Notes under the pieces: generated by a model
The model's input: only the letters and a program-made list of their open reading frames with translations
The model's database searches: none
Told to the model about the DNA's origin: nothing
In this document: piece by piece, positions 18,477 to 27,108 of the stretch
Layout: every line of letters begins with the position of its first letter
Position numbering within the stretch: the stretch's first letter is position 1
NCBI RefSeq assembly: GCF_900450705.1
Contig: NZ_UGHK01000001.1
Span: 310,001-374,000 of the forward strand
Origin: Avibacterium paragallinarum
GTDB lineage: Bacteria; Pseudomonadota; Gammaproteobacteria; Enterobacterales; Pasteurellaceae
Direction of reading: 5' to 3'
Length of the DNA: 64,000 nt
Translations under genes and position numbers: made by a program

Positions 18477-18529
18477 AAGGTGCAAAATTTATTCTTACTA
18501 AACTTTTATATTGTTATAAGGAATGTTTT

Positions 18530-19522
18530 ATGGACGCACAATTACGCCAAGCCGCACTGGATTTCCACGAATTTCCAAAACCGGGAAAAATTGAAGTTAC
18601 CCCAACCAAATCCCTCGCCACACAACGCGATCTCGCGCTAGCCTATTCACCGGGTGTAGCAGAACCTTGTTTAGAAATTGAAAAAGACCCCTCTACCGCG
18701 TATAAATACACTGCACGCGGTAACCTTGTTGCGGTAATTTCTAATGGCACAGCCGTGCTAGGTTTAGGCAATATTGGGGCATTAGCAGGTAAACCTGTAA
18801 TGGAAGGGAAAGGCGTTCTCTTTAAAAAGTTCGCTGGCGTAGATGTGTTTGATATTGAGATCGACGAGAAAGATCCTGATAAATTAGTGGACATTATCGC
18901 CGCACTTGAACCAACCTTTGGTGGGATCAACCTTGAAGATATTAAAGCGCCAGAATGTTTTTATATTGAACAAAAATTGCGTGAGCGAATGAAGATCCCT
19001 GTATTCCACGATGATCAACACGGCACAGCCATTATTTCAGCGGCTGCGGTCATCAATGGGCTACGCATTGTGAATAAAAAAATTGAGGACGTCAAACTGG
19101 TGGCTTCAGGTGCGGGTGCGGCGTCTATCGCTTGCTTGAACTTGCTAGTTTCCCTTGGAATGAAAAAAGAACACATCACCGTGTGCGATTCCAAAGGAGT
19201 GATTTTCAAAGGCCGTGATGAGCGAATGGACGAAACCAAAAAGCTTTACGCCATTGAAGATAACGGCACGCGTACCTTGGCAGATGCAATGCCGAATTGT
19301 GATATTTTCCTTGGCTGTTCCGCCGCAGGGGCATTAACCCAAGAAATGGTTAAAACTATGGCAAGAGATCCGCTTATTCTCGCACTTGCTAATCCAGAAC
19401 CAGAAATTCTACCACCACTTGCAAAAGCCGTTCGTCCTGATGCCATTGTGTGTACTGGCCGTTCAGACTATCCAAACCAAGTAAATAACGTGCTTTGTTT
19501 TGATCTGCCCCCAAAAAGTTAG
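18530..19522 (+). pseudogene. maeB: NADP-dependent malic enzyme, 3' part lost at an IS
   Basis: Intact MaeB (about 750-760 residues: malic enzyme domain plus a phosphotransacetylase-like domain) converts malate to pyruvate, CO2 and NADPH. Here the first 323 residues are normal: [31 protein letters not shown], the catalytic region [14 protein letters not shown] and [12 protein letters not shown], and the nucleotide-binding [13 protein letters not shown]. After NQVNNVLCF the sequence runs into the IS end at 19501, adds DLPPKS from IS DNA and stops. The rest of maeB is not elsewhere in the window. The remaining piece lacks the end of the malic domain and all of the acetyltransferase-like domain, so it should be inactive. 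Confidence 0.93.
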
Positions 19523-19523
19523 A

Positions 19524-20330
19524 CTATATTCTAATTTCATTCAAGGACTGAGTTCTGTATTCCACAGGGCTTAGTCCTTTGAGCTTCACTTGAATACGCT
19601 CATTGTTGTAGTAATGAATGTACTCGTGAATCACTTTTTCAAGCTGTTCAAAGGTTTCAAACCGCTTGCCAAAGTAACATTCCGTCTTCAATCGCCCGAA
19701 AAAGCTTTCCATCGCACCATTATCAAGGCAATTGCCTTTTCTCGACATACTTTGCGTAATACCGTGTTTTTTCAATATCTCCCGATAACCCATCATTTGA
19801 TACTGCCACCCTTGGTCGGAATGCAGTATCGGTTTTTCCCCCGCTAATCGGTTCACCGCCTGGGTCAACATTCTGGTTATCTGCTCAAAATTCGGACTTC
19901 TCGCCACATCATAAGCAATAATTTCGTTATTAAACAAGTCTTTAATCGGCGATAAATACACTTTGCCTTCCGCACATTTGAACTCGGTGATATCCGTTAC
20001 CCACTTCTCATTCGGCATCGTTGCCGTAAAATCCCGTTGCAACAGATTATCGGCAATGTGTCCCACTTTGCCTTGGTAAGAACGATATTTTTTCTGCTTA
20101 CTTTTTCCTTTTAACCCCAAACGTTGCATTATCGCTTGCCCCCTTTTGTGGTTGATAATCAAGTATTTCCTTAATTCCAAGGTAATTCGACGATAACCAT
20201 AATTTTCGTCATTTTTGCGATAAATTTCCTCTATTTTCTGTGAAATCGCTACATTTTTATCCGACTTTGGCTTGAGATGATAAAAGAACGAACTGCGTGC
20301 CAATCCGATTAGCCTGAGTAACAATTCCAA
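19524..20330 (-). CDS. IS3-family transposase OrfB, copy A
   Basis: The catalytic part of the transposase: an HTH_21-like segment ([17 protein letters not shown]) and an rve-type DDE integrase domain with the acidic residues in [18 protein letters not shown] and [16 protein letters not shown], ending with [19 protein letters not shown]. It is normally made as an OrfAB fusion by a -1 frameshift near the end of orfA: the orfB frame stays open upstream of the TTG used here ([16 protein letters not shown]). All three acidic residues are present, so the element could still be active. It is the same as copy B apart from the single base difference near its 5' end. Confidence 0.93.
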   Translation of the reverse strand: MELLLRLIGLARSSFFYHLKPKSDKNVAISQKIEEIYRKNDENYGYRRITLELRKYLIINHKRGQAIMQRLGLKGKSKQKKYRSYQGKVGHIADNLLQRDFTATMPNEKWVTDITEFKCAEGKVYLSPIKDLFNNEIIAYDVARSPNFEQITRMLTQAVNRLAGEKPILHSDQGWQYQMMGYREILKKHGITQSMSRKGNCLDNGAMESFFGRLKTECYFGKRFETFEQLEKVIHEYIHYYNNERIQVKLKGLSPVEYRTQSLNEIRI

Positions 20331-20353
20331 CGGGAAACGCGAGCGTAAGGCAT

Positions 20354-20863
20354 TTACGATGACGGCTTTTTCTGCATTTTTTGTTGGTTGAGTTCCTGCA
20401 ACTTTTTTAGCATTGCATTCTCCGCTTCTAATTCCAAAATTCGGTAACGCAAGCGTTCTTCTTCTGTTTTGGGCGTTGGTGGCATTTTAGGTGAGTTGAG
20501 TTTCATACTTGGACGACCTTTAGGTTTGAGTAATAACCCATCTATACCTTGTTTTTCAAAGCGTTGCAACCATTGACTAATTATCCCTGAACTGGGGATA
20601 TCAAAGCGAAAGCAGGCGGCTTCAGCGGAGCACTGGCCTTTTTTGATAGCTTGAATAACCTTTAATTTAAACTCAACAGAATAACATCGTTTTTTACCTA
20701 ACACAGCTAATCCATTGATTCCATTATGATTAAATTTCGCAATCCAACGTGCTAACGTGCTTTGGGGAAGCTGAAAATACTGGCGAGTAAGCGAACGGTT
20801 TTTTCCATTTTGATGATAAAAGTCGAGCACTTGTTGTTTGAAACGTTGAGTATATTTAGTCAT
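20354..20863 (-). CDS. IS3-family OrfA, copy A
   Basis: A 169-residue DNA-binding subunit: two helix-turn-helix segments ([16 protein letters not shown] and [15 protein letters not shown], about residues 7-50 and 65-105) and a C-terminal leucine-zipper helix ([20 protein letters not shown], about 135-155), the IS150-group layout. It ends in KKPSS. An A-rich slippery stretch (GAAAAAG) just before the stop permits the -1 shift into orfB. Identical to the copy B protein. Confidence 0.92.
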   Translation of the reverse strand: MTKYTQRFKQQVLDFYHQNGKNRSLTRQYFQLPQSTLARWIAKFNHNGINGLAVLGKKRCYSVEFKLKVIQAIKKGQCSAEAACFRFDIPSSGIISQWLQRFEKQGIDGLLLKPKGRPSMKLNSPKMPPTPKTEEERLRYRILELEAENAMLKKLQELNQQKMQKKPSS

Positions 20864-20920
20864 AAAAAATCTGCACCTTAATCAGTTGGTTATTTAGTCC
20901 AACTTTTGGGGTGCAGATCA

Positions 20921-22263
20921 GAAATGTGGATTTGCACGTTGGGATTGCCTCTTTAGCCGCTACTGAGTTTGGCATTATAACCTGTATGGCGGCAGCACAG
21001 CTTGGCTATAAATACGGTTTTGCGGGTGCAACGGTGGGATTAATTATGACCATTGTAATGTTCACCGTAGGGAAAACAGGATTTTGTATTGAACCTTTAC
21101 GCAAAGCGGGTGTGGTAACTATTCCAGAGTTCTTTGAACATAAGTTTGGTAAAAAAGTTCGTTGGGCTGCTGGTGTGGTCATTGTGCTTGGTGGCTTGCT
21201 GAATATGGGCGTTTTCTTACGCACAGGGGGTGAATTTTTAGTTGCTGTGGCTGGGCTTAAACCAGAATATTTAGAAATCACGATGACCATTTTATTGCTT
21301 GTGGTGGCGTTATATACCATTTTAGGCGGAATGCTCTCCGTTCTGGTTACCGATTATATGCAGTTTATTTTAATGAGTGTTGGCTTGGTGCTAACCACTT
21401 GTACGATATTCTATCAGGTGGGCTGGGATACGTTATTTGATACGGCAATTTCTAATTATGGTGCTGGTGGTATTAATCCTTTTGTTAATCCTAATCTTGG
21501 TTGGCAATATGTGCTTTACACTGCTTTAGTGCTTACTGCGACGGTACTTACTTGGCAAACAATAGTTTCTCGCGTGTTGTCAGCAAAAGATGCCAATGTT
21601 GCGAAAAAAATGTACACACGCACCAGTTTATTTTATATCGTACGTTCATTAATCCCTGTGATGTGGGGTGTTGCCGCGTTAGCTTTCGTGAGTTTAGAAA
21701 GTGTGGGCGGAAAACCAATCCAAGCAATGCCAACAATGCTTTCTATTGTGATTCCAACAGGGATCATTGGTTTGCTTGTCGCAGCTATGTTGGCGGCAGA
21801 TATGTCCACAAACTCCTCTTATTTATTAGGTTGGGCAAGTGTTATTTACAATGACATATTGATTATTTTCCATAAAAATAAATGGTCAGAACGTAAATCC
21901 ATTGCTGTTAATCGCGTATTAGTGGCATTAATTGGGGTTTTCTTACTGTTCTATGGGTTGTGGTATCCATTAAAAAGCGACTTGTGGGTATATATGACAC
22001 TCACAGCAACCATTTATTCCGTTGCTGTTTCCACCCTGTTAATTTCAGCTTGTTATTTCAAAAAAGCCAATAACTGGGGGGCTTATGCCACCATTGTTGT
22101 GGGCGCTTTAACGCCACTTTCTTACTTAATCGCACAGCAGATTCCTGCACTTGAACCTATTGCGGCAAAAATTGGCCCTTATTATTCGGGTATTGCTGCC
22201 TTTGTCTTTGCTTGGATTGCAATGATTGTTGGTTCATTATTGAAAAATGCGTTACGCAAATAA
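20921..22263 (+). pseudogene. Sodium:solute symporter (SSS family), N-terminus lost at an IS
   Basis: Hydrophobic along its whole length, with about 11 membrane segments and SSS features (LAATEFGIITCMAAAQLGYKYG, VTIPEFFEHKFGKKVRW, VALYTILGGMLSVLVTDYMQ, MLAADMSTNSSYLLGWASVIYND). Native coding begins only after the IS end at 20920, around NVDLHVGIASLAATE, which corresponds to helix 2 of typical members. Some 45-50 residues, including helix 1 with part of the Na+ site, and the promoter are missing. A GTG inside the IS end (20911) keeps the frame open but is unlikely to give a working carrier. It is followed by a tiny membrane protein and a sulfatase, suggesting uptake of a sulfated or otherwise anionic compound. 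Confidence 0.85.
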
Positions 22264-22272
22264 GGGGGAAAT

Positions 22273-22416
22273 ATGACAGATTTAATCATTCTCTTTTGGA
22301 AAGGACTCATCTTATTCGGGCTAAGTTGGTATATTTGCACGATTTTTATTGTTGGTTTTAAAGGCTTTCAAAATATCAAAACGATGTTAGGAGTAGGCAA
22401 TAATGAAAAAAACTAA
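22273..22416 (+). CDS. 47-residue membrane protein between symporter and sulfatase genes
   Basis: ATG at 22273 follows a strong AGGGGG ribosome site just past the symporter stop (22263). The reading frame runs 47 codons to TAA at 22414-22416, overlapping the sulfatase start (22403) by 14 bases. The product starts MTDLIILFWKG, has one hydrophobic helix (about residues 4-29, LILFGLSWYICTIFIVG) and a short polar tail. Tight spacing on both sides suggests translational coupling and a role with the transporter, like the small accessory subunits known next to some Na+ symporters. No family was recognised, and function is inferred from position only. Confidence 0.6.
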   Translation: MTDLIILFWKGLILFGLSWYICTIFIVGFKGFQNIKTMLGVGNNEKN

Positions 22417-23884
22417 CGTGGTTTTAATTGTTGCCGATGATTTAGGCTATTGGGTGCTTGGTTGCTATGGGAATAAAGAGGCGATTACGCCCAATATTGA
22501 TAAATTAGCGCAGCAAGGTAAAAAATTTAACCATTTCTTTTGTGTTTCCCCTGTTTGCTCCCCTGCGAGAGCCTCAATTTTTACCGGTAGAATCCCTTCT
22601 CAACACGGGATCCACGACTGGTTGGAAGAATGGGAAAATGGTGCGACCACAGAACATTATTTAAAAGGGCAATCGACTTTTGTGGATCGCTTAAAACAGC
22701 ATAATTATCTTTGTGCAATGAGTGGCAAGTGGCATTTAGGTATGGCAGATACTCCACAATGTGGTTTTGATTATTGGTATTCCCATCAGCGTAGCGGCGG
22801 CCCTTACTTCAATGCGCCAATGTACCGAGATGGTATATTAATTGAAGAACCCGACTACATTACAGATAAAATCACCGATTATGGGCTAGACTTTATTGAG
22901 AAAGTACATAATGCCGATCAGCCATTTTTTCTCAATCTAAGTTATACCGCCCCACATTCCCCTTGGGATCGAAAAAACCACCCACAGGAAATACGGGATC
23001 TTTATGCAGATTGTCAATTTGAATCTTGCCCACGAGATCCTTATCACCCTTGGAAAATTTATGAAACCTTTGAAGGTGATGAACAAGAACGATTAGAAGT
23101 GTTAAGGGGATATTTCGCAGCCTTAACCGCAATGGATTTTAATATTGGAAGAATTATCACCGCACTTGAGGAAAAAGGCATTTTAGAAAACACGCTCATC
23201 ATTTTCACCAGTGATAACGGTATGAATATGGGACATCACGGTATTTTTGGTAAAGGGAATGGCACAAGCCCTGTGAATATGTTCGACACGTCGGTAAAAG
23301 TGCCGTTTATTCTTTATCATAAAAATCATTTATCAACCAGTGAAATAGATAACCTGCTGAGCCATTATGATTTCCGCCATACCTTGTTGGAATACCTCAA
23401 TATCAGTGATGAAGATCAGCCACAGGTACGTTATCCAGGAAAAAGTTTTGCTTCTCTATTAAAACAAGATCCATCAGATTCATTAGAAGAAAATCATCTT
23501 GTGATCTTTGATGAATATGGTCCAACCCGAATGATCCGCAATCGATCTTTTAAATATATTCATCGCTATCCTGATGGGCCTTATGAATTTTATGATCTGC
23601 GTAACGATCCTGATGAATACCATAACCAAATTGATAACCCAGATTATCAACAACAGATCGCCCAAATGCGGCGTGAGTTAAACCTGTGGTTTAATCAATA
23701 TATCAACAAAGAAATTGATGGTGCAACCTTGCCTGTTTACGGCGGCGGACAGCGTACGCTTGCGGGCGAATGGGGCGGCTATGCCGAAAACACGTTCAAC
23801 AAATATACAAGCGATTTTGTTTTTTCCGCAGATGGAAAACTACAGCAAAAATCTGAGGTGAAGGTGAAAGAAAAAATTCAGTAA
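22403..23884 (+). CDS. Sulfatase (type I, formylglycine-dependent), no signal peptide
   Basis: A 493-residue arylsulfatase-fold hydrolase. Metal ligands appear in VLIVADDLG (Asp11, Asp12) and FTSDNGMNMGHHG near residue 275. The sulfatase signature CSPARASIFTGR has Cys52 as the residue to be converted to formylglycine. No signal peptide is present, so it should work in the cytoplasm on an imported substrate, which fits the symporter gene upstream. The sequence resembles choline-sulfatase, heparan-sulfatase and YidJ-like proteins; the exact substrate cannot be read from motifs. A maturase gene (FGE or anSME), required for activation, is not in the window. The gene itself is intact, unlike the symporter. 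Confidence 0.87.
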   Translation: MKKTNVVLIVADDLGYWVLGCYGNKEAITPNIDKLAQQGKKFNHFFCVSPVCSPARASIFTGRIPSQHGIHDWLEEWENGATTEHYLKGQSTFVDRLKQHNYLCAMSGKWHLGMADTPQCGFDYWYSHQRSGGPYFNAPMYRDGILIEEPDYITDKITDYGLDFIEKVHNADQPFFLNLSYTAPHSPWDRKNHPQEIRDLYADCQFESCPRDPYHPWKIYETFEGDEQERLEVLRGYFAALTAMDFNIGRIITALEEKGILENTLIIFTSDNGMNMGHHGIFGKGNGTSPVNMFDTSVKVPFILYHKNHLSTSEIDNLLSHYDFRHTLLEYLNISDEDQPQVRYPGKSFASLLKQDPSDSLEENHLVIFDEYGPTRMIRNRSFKYIHRYPDGPYEFYDLRNDPDEYHNQIDNPDYQQQIAQMRRELNLWFNQYINKEIDGATLPVYGGGQRTLAGEWGGYAENTFNKYTSDFVFSADGKLQQKSEVKVKEKIQ

Positions 23885-24049
23885 CATAAAAATAAGCCTA
23901 CAATATGTCATTGTAGATTGGTTAGAGGGCTAGTTTAATAATGCATTAAATCTTTTATTTGGATTAATAATCTTAACTAAGGATTACCATTTTACACTAA
24001 TAATTAAGGTAATATTGTGGTTTTATAAAAGCGATAGGGTATCAGCGGT

Positions 24050-24076
24050 AAAAGCCAGCATTAATGCTGGCTTTTA
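24050..24076 (-). terminator. Terminator of ilvC
   Basis: A perfect palindrome with arms AAAAGCCAGCAT and ATGCTGGCTTTT just past the ilvC stop on the minus strand. The 23885-24049 stretch between the sulfatase and this hairpin is AT-rich; only a weak stem (CTACAAT/ATTGTAG near 23900) was seen. Confidence 0.75.
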
Positions 24077-24088
24077 GGTTTTACAGCG

Positions 24089-25573
24089 TTATTCTGCTTG
24101 TGAAGAAATGCGTTTCATATCTGTCATATAACCACGCAATTCTTGCCCGATTAGCTCGATTGGGTGGTTGCGGATTGCGTCATTCACATCGCGTAAGGTG
24201 ATGTTGTCGATTTCCACTGTTGGTGTTGGTTCACCTAAATCACCGCGTTGTAAATGTTGCATTACCGTTTTGGCTAAAATTGGGGTTGCCACATTAGCGA
24301 ATAAATAGTTACCGTATTCCGCAGTGTCTGAAATTACCACGTTCATTTCGTATAAGCGTTTGCGTGCAATGGTGTTGGCGATTAATGGTAATTCGTGTAA
24401 GGATTCATAATAAGCAGATTCTTCAAAAATACCTGCTGAAACCATGGTATCGAACGCCAATTCCACGCCTGCTTTAACCATTGCCACCATTAACACGCCA
24501 TTATCAAAATATTCTTGCTCGCTGATTTTAATGCCGTCCGCTTTTGGTGCGTTTTCAAAGCCAGTTTTGCCGGTTTCTTCACGCCATTTTAATAGGTTTG
24601 CATCGCCGTTTGCCCAGTCTTCCATCATCACACGAGAAAACTCGCCACTGATAATGTCGTCCATATGTTTTTTGAATAAGAAGTCTAGTTCTTGCTTAAT
24701 TTCTTCCGCAAGTTCAAAGGCACGCAATTTTGCGCTGTTAGATAAGCGATCCATCATTAAAGTGATACCGCCTTGTTTTAGCGCTTCGGTGATAGTTTCC
24801 CAACCGTATTGCACCAATTTTCCAGCATAAGCAGGGTCTTTGCCGTCTGCTACTAATTTGTCATAGCAAAGGATTGAACCTGCTTGCAACATACCGCAAA
24901 GAATGGTTTGCTCGCCCATTAAGTCTGATTTCACTTCCGCAACGAATGAAGATTCCAACACGCCCGCACGATGACCACCTGTCGCCGCCGCCCAAGCTTT
25001 CGCAATCGCCATACCCTCGCCTTTCGGGTCATTTTCAGGGTGAACCGCGATAAGTGTTGGTACACCGAAACCGCGTTTGTACTCTTCACGCACTTCCGTA
25101 CCTGGGCATTTTGGTGCAACCATCACAACGGTAATATCAGGACGAATTTGCTCGCCAACTTCAACGATGTTTAAACCGTGCGAATAGCCCAACGCCGCCC
25201 CTTCTTTCATCAAGCCCATCACATCAGCGATCACTTTGCTGTGTTGTTTGTCTGGAGTTAAGTTAATCACCAAATCCGCAGTGGGGATTAATTCTTGATA
25301 AGTGCCCACTTTGAAGCCATTTTCGGTGGCACGTTGGAAAGACGCACGTTTTTCTGCAATGGCTTCTGGGCGTAAGGCATAGCTGATATCTAAGCCAGAA
25401 TCACGCATATTTAAGCCTTGGTTTAATCCCTGAGCTCCACAGCCCACAATCACAATTTTTTTGCCTTTTAAGAAATTCGCTTCGTCTGCAAATTCTTCAC
25501 GCGCCATAAAACGGCAACGTCCTAACTGATCTAACTGTTGGCGTAAGTTTAATGTATTGAAATAATTAGCCAT
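24089..25573 (-). CDS. ilvC: Ketol-acid reductoisomerase (class II)
   Basis: Converts 2-acetolactate and 2-aceto-2-hydroxybutyrate to dihydroxy acids with Mg2+ and NADPH in valine, isoleucine and leucine synthesis; cytoplasmic. The 494-residue length is that of the long class II enzymes. The Rossmann region [20 protein letters not shown] (about residues 41-60), [21 protein letters not shown], the metal-binding segment around [14 protein letters not shown] and a second knotted domain in the C-terminal half are all visible. Divergent from ilvY, but the shared regulatory gap has been expanded to 1.5 kb by an IS110-type gene and repeats, so IlvY control may be altered. Confidence 0.97.
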   Translation of the reverse strand: MANYFNTLNLRQQLDQLGRCRFMAREEFADEANFLKGKKIVIVGCGAQGLNQGLNMRDSGLDISYALRPEAIAEKRASFQRATENGFKVGTYQELIPTADLVINLTPDKQHSKVIADVMGLMKEGAALGYSHGLNIVEVGEQIRPDITVVMVAPKCPGTEVREEYKRGFGVPTLIAVHPENDPKGEGMAIAKAWAAATGGHRAGVLESSFVAEVKSDLMGEQTILCGMLQAGSILCYDKLVADGKDPAYAGKLVQYGWETITEALKQGGITLMMDRLSNSAKLRAFELAEEIKQELDFLFKKHMDDIISGEFSRVMMEDWANGDANLLKWREETGKTGFENAPKADGIKISEQEYFDNGVLMVAMVKAGVELAFDTMVSAGIFEESAYYESLHELPLIANTIARKRLYEMNVVISDTAEYGNYLFANVATPILAKTVMQHLQRGDLGEPTPTVEIDNITLRDVNDAIRNHPIELIGQELRGYMTDMKRISSQAE

Positions 25574-25613
25574 TTTGAATCCTTTTGGTTAATGTTGAGT
25601 TTATCGAGAGTAG

Positions 25614-25635
25614 GGGCGGACCTAGGTGTCCGCCC
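25614..25635. repeat. GC-rich palindrome in the ilvC leader
   Basis: A perfect dyad with arms GGGCGGAC and GTCCGCCC around CTAGGT, preceded by TAGG; the same family as 7397-7416. If ilvC is transcribed from the promoter at 25637-25665, this forms a strong hairpin near the 5' end of its mRNA. Confidence 0.65.
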
Positions 25636-25636
25636 T

Positions 25637-25665
25637 TGTATATTAAAATTAATATAAAATAGCAA
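25637..25665 (-). promoter_or_regulatory. Probable ilvC promoter
   Basis: On the minus strand TTGCTA (-35, 25660-25665), a 17-bp AT-rich spacer and TATACA (-10, 25637-25642), about 60 bp upstream of the ilvC ATG. The -35 box overlaps a GTTGCTAT sequence that recurs in the palindrome at 26779-26806. Confidence 0.55.
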
Positions 25666-25796
25666 CAAAACCCCGTTATCTGCATCTCGCGTCCGCCCCA
25701 AGCAACAAACCGAGTTGTAGCAATGAGAGCAGATAACATTTCACCAAAAAACCGAACAGTTGCCAGACTTAAACCCGAATGCAAGGCAGGTTAATG

Positions 25797-26741
25797 ATGA
25801 ATGAACAAACTTATTGTGGTATTGATGTTGTTAAACGTCATTTCGTCATTGGGCTTTCTACCCAAAAACGAACAAAAACCGAAACCAACAATCCGAAAGG
25901 GATTGCACATACCATTGAGTATTTACGTCGTTTCAGTGTGGACTTAATTGTCCTTGAAAGCACCGGTGGGCTTGAACTCCCATTAGCTAAAGCACTCCAC
26001 CGCACAGGCTTTCGTGTGGTGATTGCTAACCCGCGACAAACCAATCAGTTTGCGATGTCGCAATCACTAGCAAAAACCGACAATAAAGATGCCAAAATGT
26101 TGGCTTTTTACGCCCAAATGCTCGCAATGCGTGATAATGTAGCACAGCAGCTTTACATACCACCCACTCCCGAGCAGGAACAGCTTGAAGCCCTTGTTTC
26201 ACGCCGTAATCAGCTTGTTGAAATGCGTTTTGCGGAGAAAAACCGCCTTGAACAAGTTCATTCCACACAAGTATTCAGTGTTGAACAGCATATCGACTAT
26301 CTCAGCCTGCGTATTGATGAGCTGGATAGGGAAATCGAACAGCATCTCAAACATTTTGACGATACAATAAAAAAGTTTAAAGACATCAAAGGGTTGGGTA
26401 CACAAACAATAGCCGTTTTGATGTCAATGTTGCCTGAGTTAGGTCAATACACACATAAACAAATCGCTTCACTTGTTGGTGTTGCACCCCATCCTAAAGA
26501 AAGTGGCAACACCAAATGGAAAAGCCGCTGTTCAGGTGGTCGCAAAGCCGTACGAAATGCACTGTATATGGCAACATTTGTTTGTGTGCGTTTTGAGCCT
26601 AAACTCAAACAATTTTACGAACGCTTACGTGCTAATGGTAAGGCGTTCAAAGTGGCGATTAACGCCTGTATGCGTAAGCTTCTCACCATTTTAAATGCGA
26701 TTGTCCGCGATGACTCGCAATGGGACGCTCACGCACTTTAA
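25797..26741 (+). CDS. IS110-family transposase
   Basis: A 314-residue transposase with the N-terminal RuvC-like DEDD domain (YCGIDVVKRHFVIGLS; VLESTGGLELPLAKAL; QSLAKTDNKDAKMLAFYA, supplying the acidic residues), a coiled-coil linker (about residues 140-195) and the C-terminal transposase-20 domain with IKGLGTQTIAVLMSML, IASLVGVAPHPKESG and GRKAVRNALYMA, including the conserved serine region. The second ATG of the pair at 25794/25797 is chosen for its spacing to AGG at 25788-25790. Such elements lack terminal inverted repeats, so the ends cannot be fixed by eye; it lies inside the ilvC-ilvY control region beside a GC-rich palindrome. Appears intact. Confidence 0.9.
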   Translation: MNEQTYCGIDVVKRHFVIGLSTQKRTKTETNNPKGIAHTIEYLRRFSVDLIVLESTGGLELPLAKALHRTGFRVVIANPRQTNQFAMSQSLAKTDNKDAKMLAFYAQMLAMRDNVAQQLYIPPTPEQEQLEALVSRRNQLVEMRFAEKNRLEQVHSTQVFSVEQHIDYLSLRIDELDREIEQHLKHFDDTIKKFKDIKGLGTQTIAVLMSMLPELGQYTHKQIASLVGVAPHPKESGNTKWKSRCSGGRKAVRNALYMATFVCVRFEPKLKQFYERLRANGKAFKVAINACMRKLLTILNAIVRDDSQWDAHAL

Positions 26742-26754
26742 TTAACGAATTTGT

Positions 26755-26788
26755 ATTTTTGCTTTTTAGCTGAATACAGTTGCTATAA
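26755..26788 (+). repeat. 34-bp direct repeat, copy 1
   Basis: Matches 27047-27080 at 32 of 34 positions (core GCTTTTTAGC and GAATACAGTTGCTA). The second copy is immediately upstream of ilvY, so the sequence between the copies looks like inserted or duplicated DNA. Confidence 0.8.
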
Positions 26789-26806
26789 GCATAACAATAT
26801 AGCAAC
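26779..26806. promoter_or_regulatory. Candidate LysR-type operator (IlvY)
   Basis: Perfect 9-bp inverted arms GTTGCTATA and TATAGCAAC separated by 10 bp, with a second dyad TTGC-N7-GCAA at 26859-26873. Both lie between the divergent ilvC and ilvY genes, where IlvY is expected to bind. The gap 26742-27108 holds these, the 34-bp repeat copies and two REP-like units, but no gene. Confidence 0.5.
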
Positions 26807-26880
26807 ACATTATACGCTTTCTAAACATTGCGTAAATTGATATTATTCGCACTTAATGTTGCGATTTTTGCAATTATAAT

Positions 26881-26913
26881 CTTCCCTAATCCCTCTTTAC
26901 AAAAGAGAGGGAG
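26881..26913 (+). repeat. Diverged REP-like unit, left
   Basis: CTTCCCTAATCCCTCTTTAC followed by AAAAGAGAGGGAG: the same layout as the unit at 7297-7330, with several substitutions. It is paired with an inverted unit at 26994-27027. Confidence 0.6.
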
Positions 26914-26993
26914 CTGGCACGAGGGAAAATTACTTTTCCTTTGAAATAATGTGTTGTTTTTGTCTTAGATATAAATAACGAATAAAGAATGTT

Positions 26994-27027
26994 CTCCTCT
27001 TTTGTAAAGAGGGGTTAGGGGAGATTA
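26994..27027 (-). repeat. Diverged REP-like unit, right
   Basis: CTCCTCTTTTGTAAAGAGG followed by GGTTAGGGGAGATTA: the inverted partner of 26881-26913, about 80 bp away, directly upstream of the ilvY promoter region. Confidence 0.65.
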
Positions 27028-27046
27028 GTGCGGTAATTTTTTATGA

Positions 27047-27080
27047 ATTTTTGCTTTTTAGCGGAATACAGTTGCTACAA
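27047..27080 (+). repeat. 34-bp direct repeat, copy 2 (ilvY-proximal)
   Basis: The partner of 26755-26788, ending 28 bp before the ilvY ATG; it includes GTTGCTACAA, a half-site of the palindrome seen at the other copy. Confidence 0.8.
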
Positions 27081-27108
27081 TAAAACTTCTTTTTATTGAG
27101 AAAAACCA

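Larger units (their letters stand above)
19501..20920 (-). mobile_element. IS3-family (IS150-like) insertion sequence, copy A
   Basis: 1420 bp bounded by TGATCTGCCCCCAAAAAGTT at 19501 and its diverged inverted counterpart ending GGGGTGCAGATCA at 20920. It contains orfA and orfB on the minus strand. An essentially identical copy, also 1420 bp, lies at 28964-30383 in the opposite orientation; one base difference was noticed, near 20340 (CTCGCG here, CTTGCG there). The flanks (TTT on the left, GAA on the right) show no target duplication, and the neighbours on the two sides are broken pieces of two unrelated genes. This means the copy marks a rearrangement breakpoint rather than a simple insertion. 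Confidence 0.93.

Noticed and set aside
20911..20928. GTG inside the IS end as a genuine new start for the symporter
   Set aside because: The encoded leader is IS sequence, no ribosome site is apparent, and the first transmembrane helix would still be missing.
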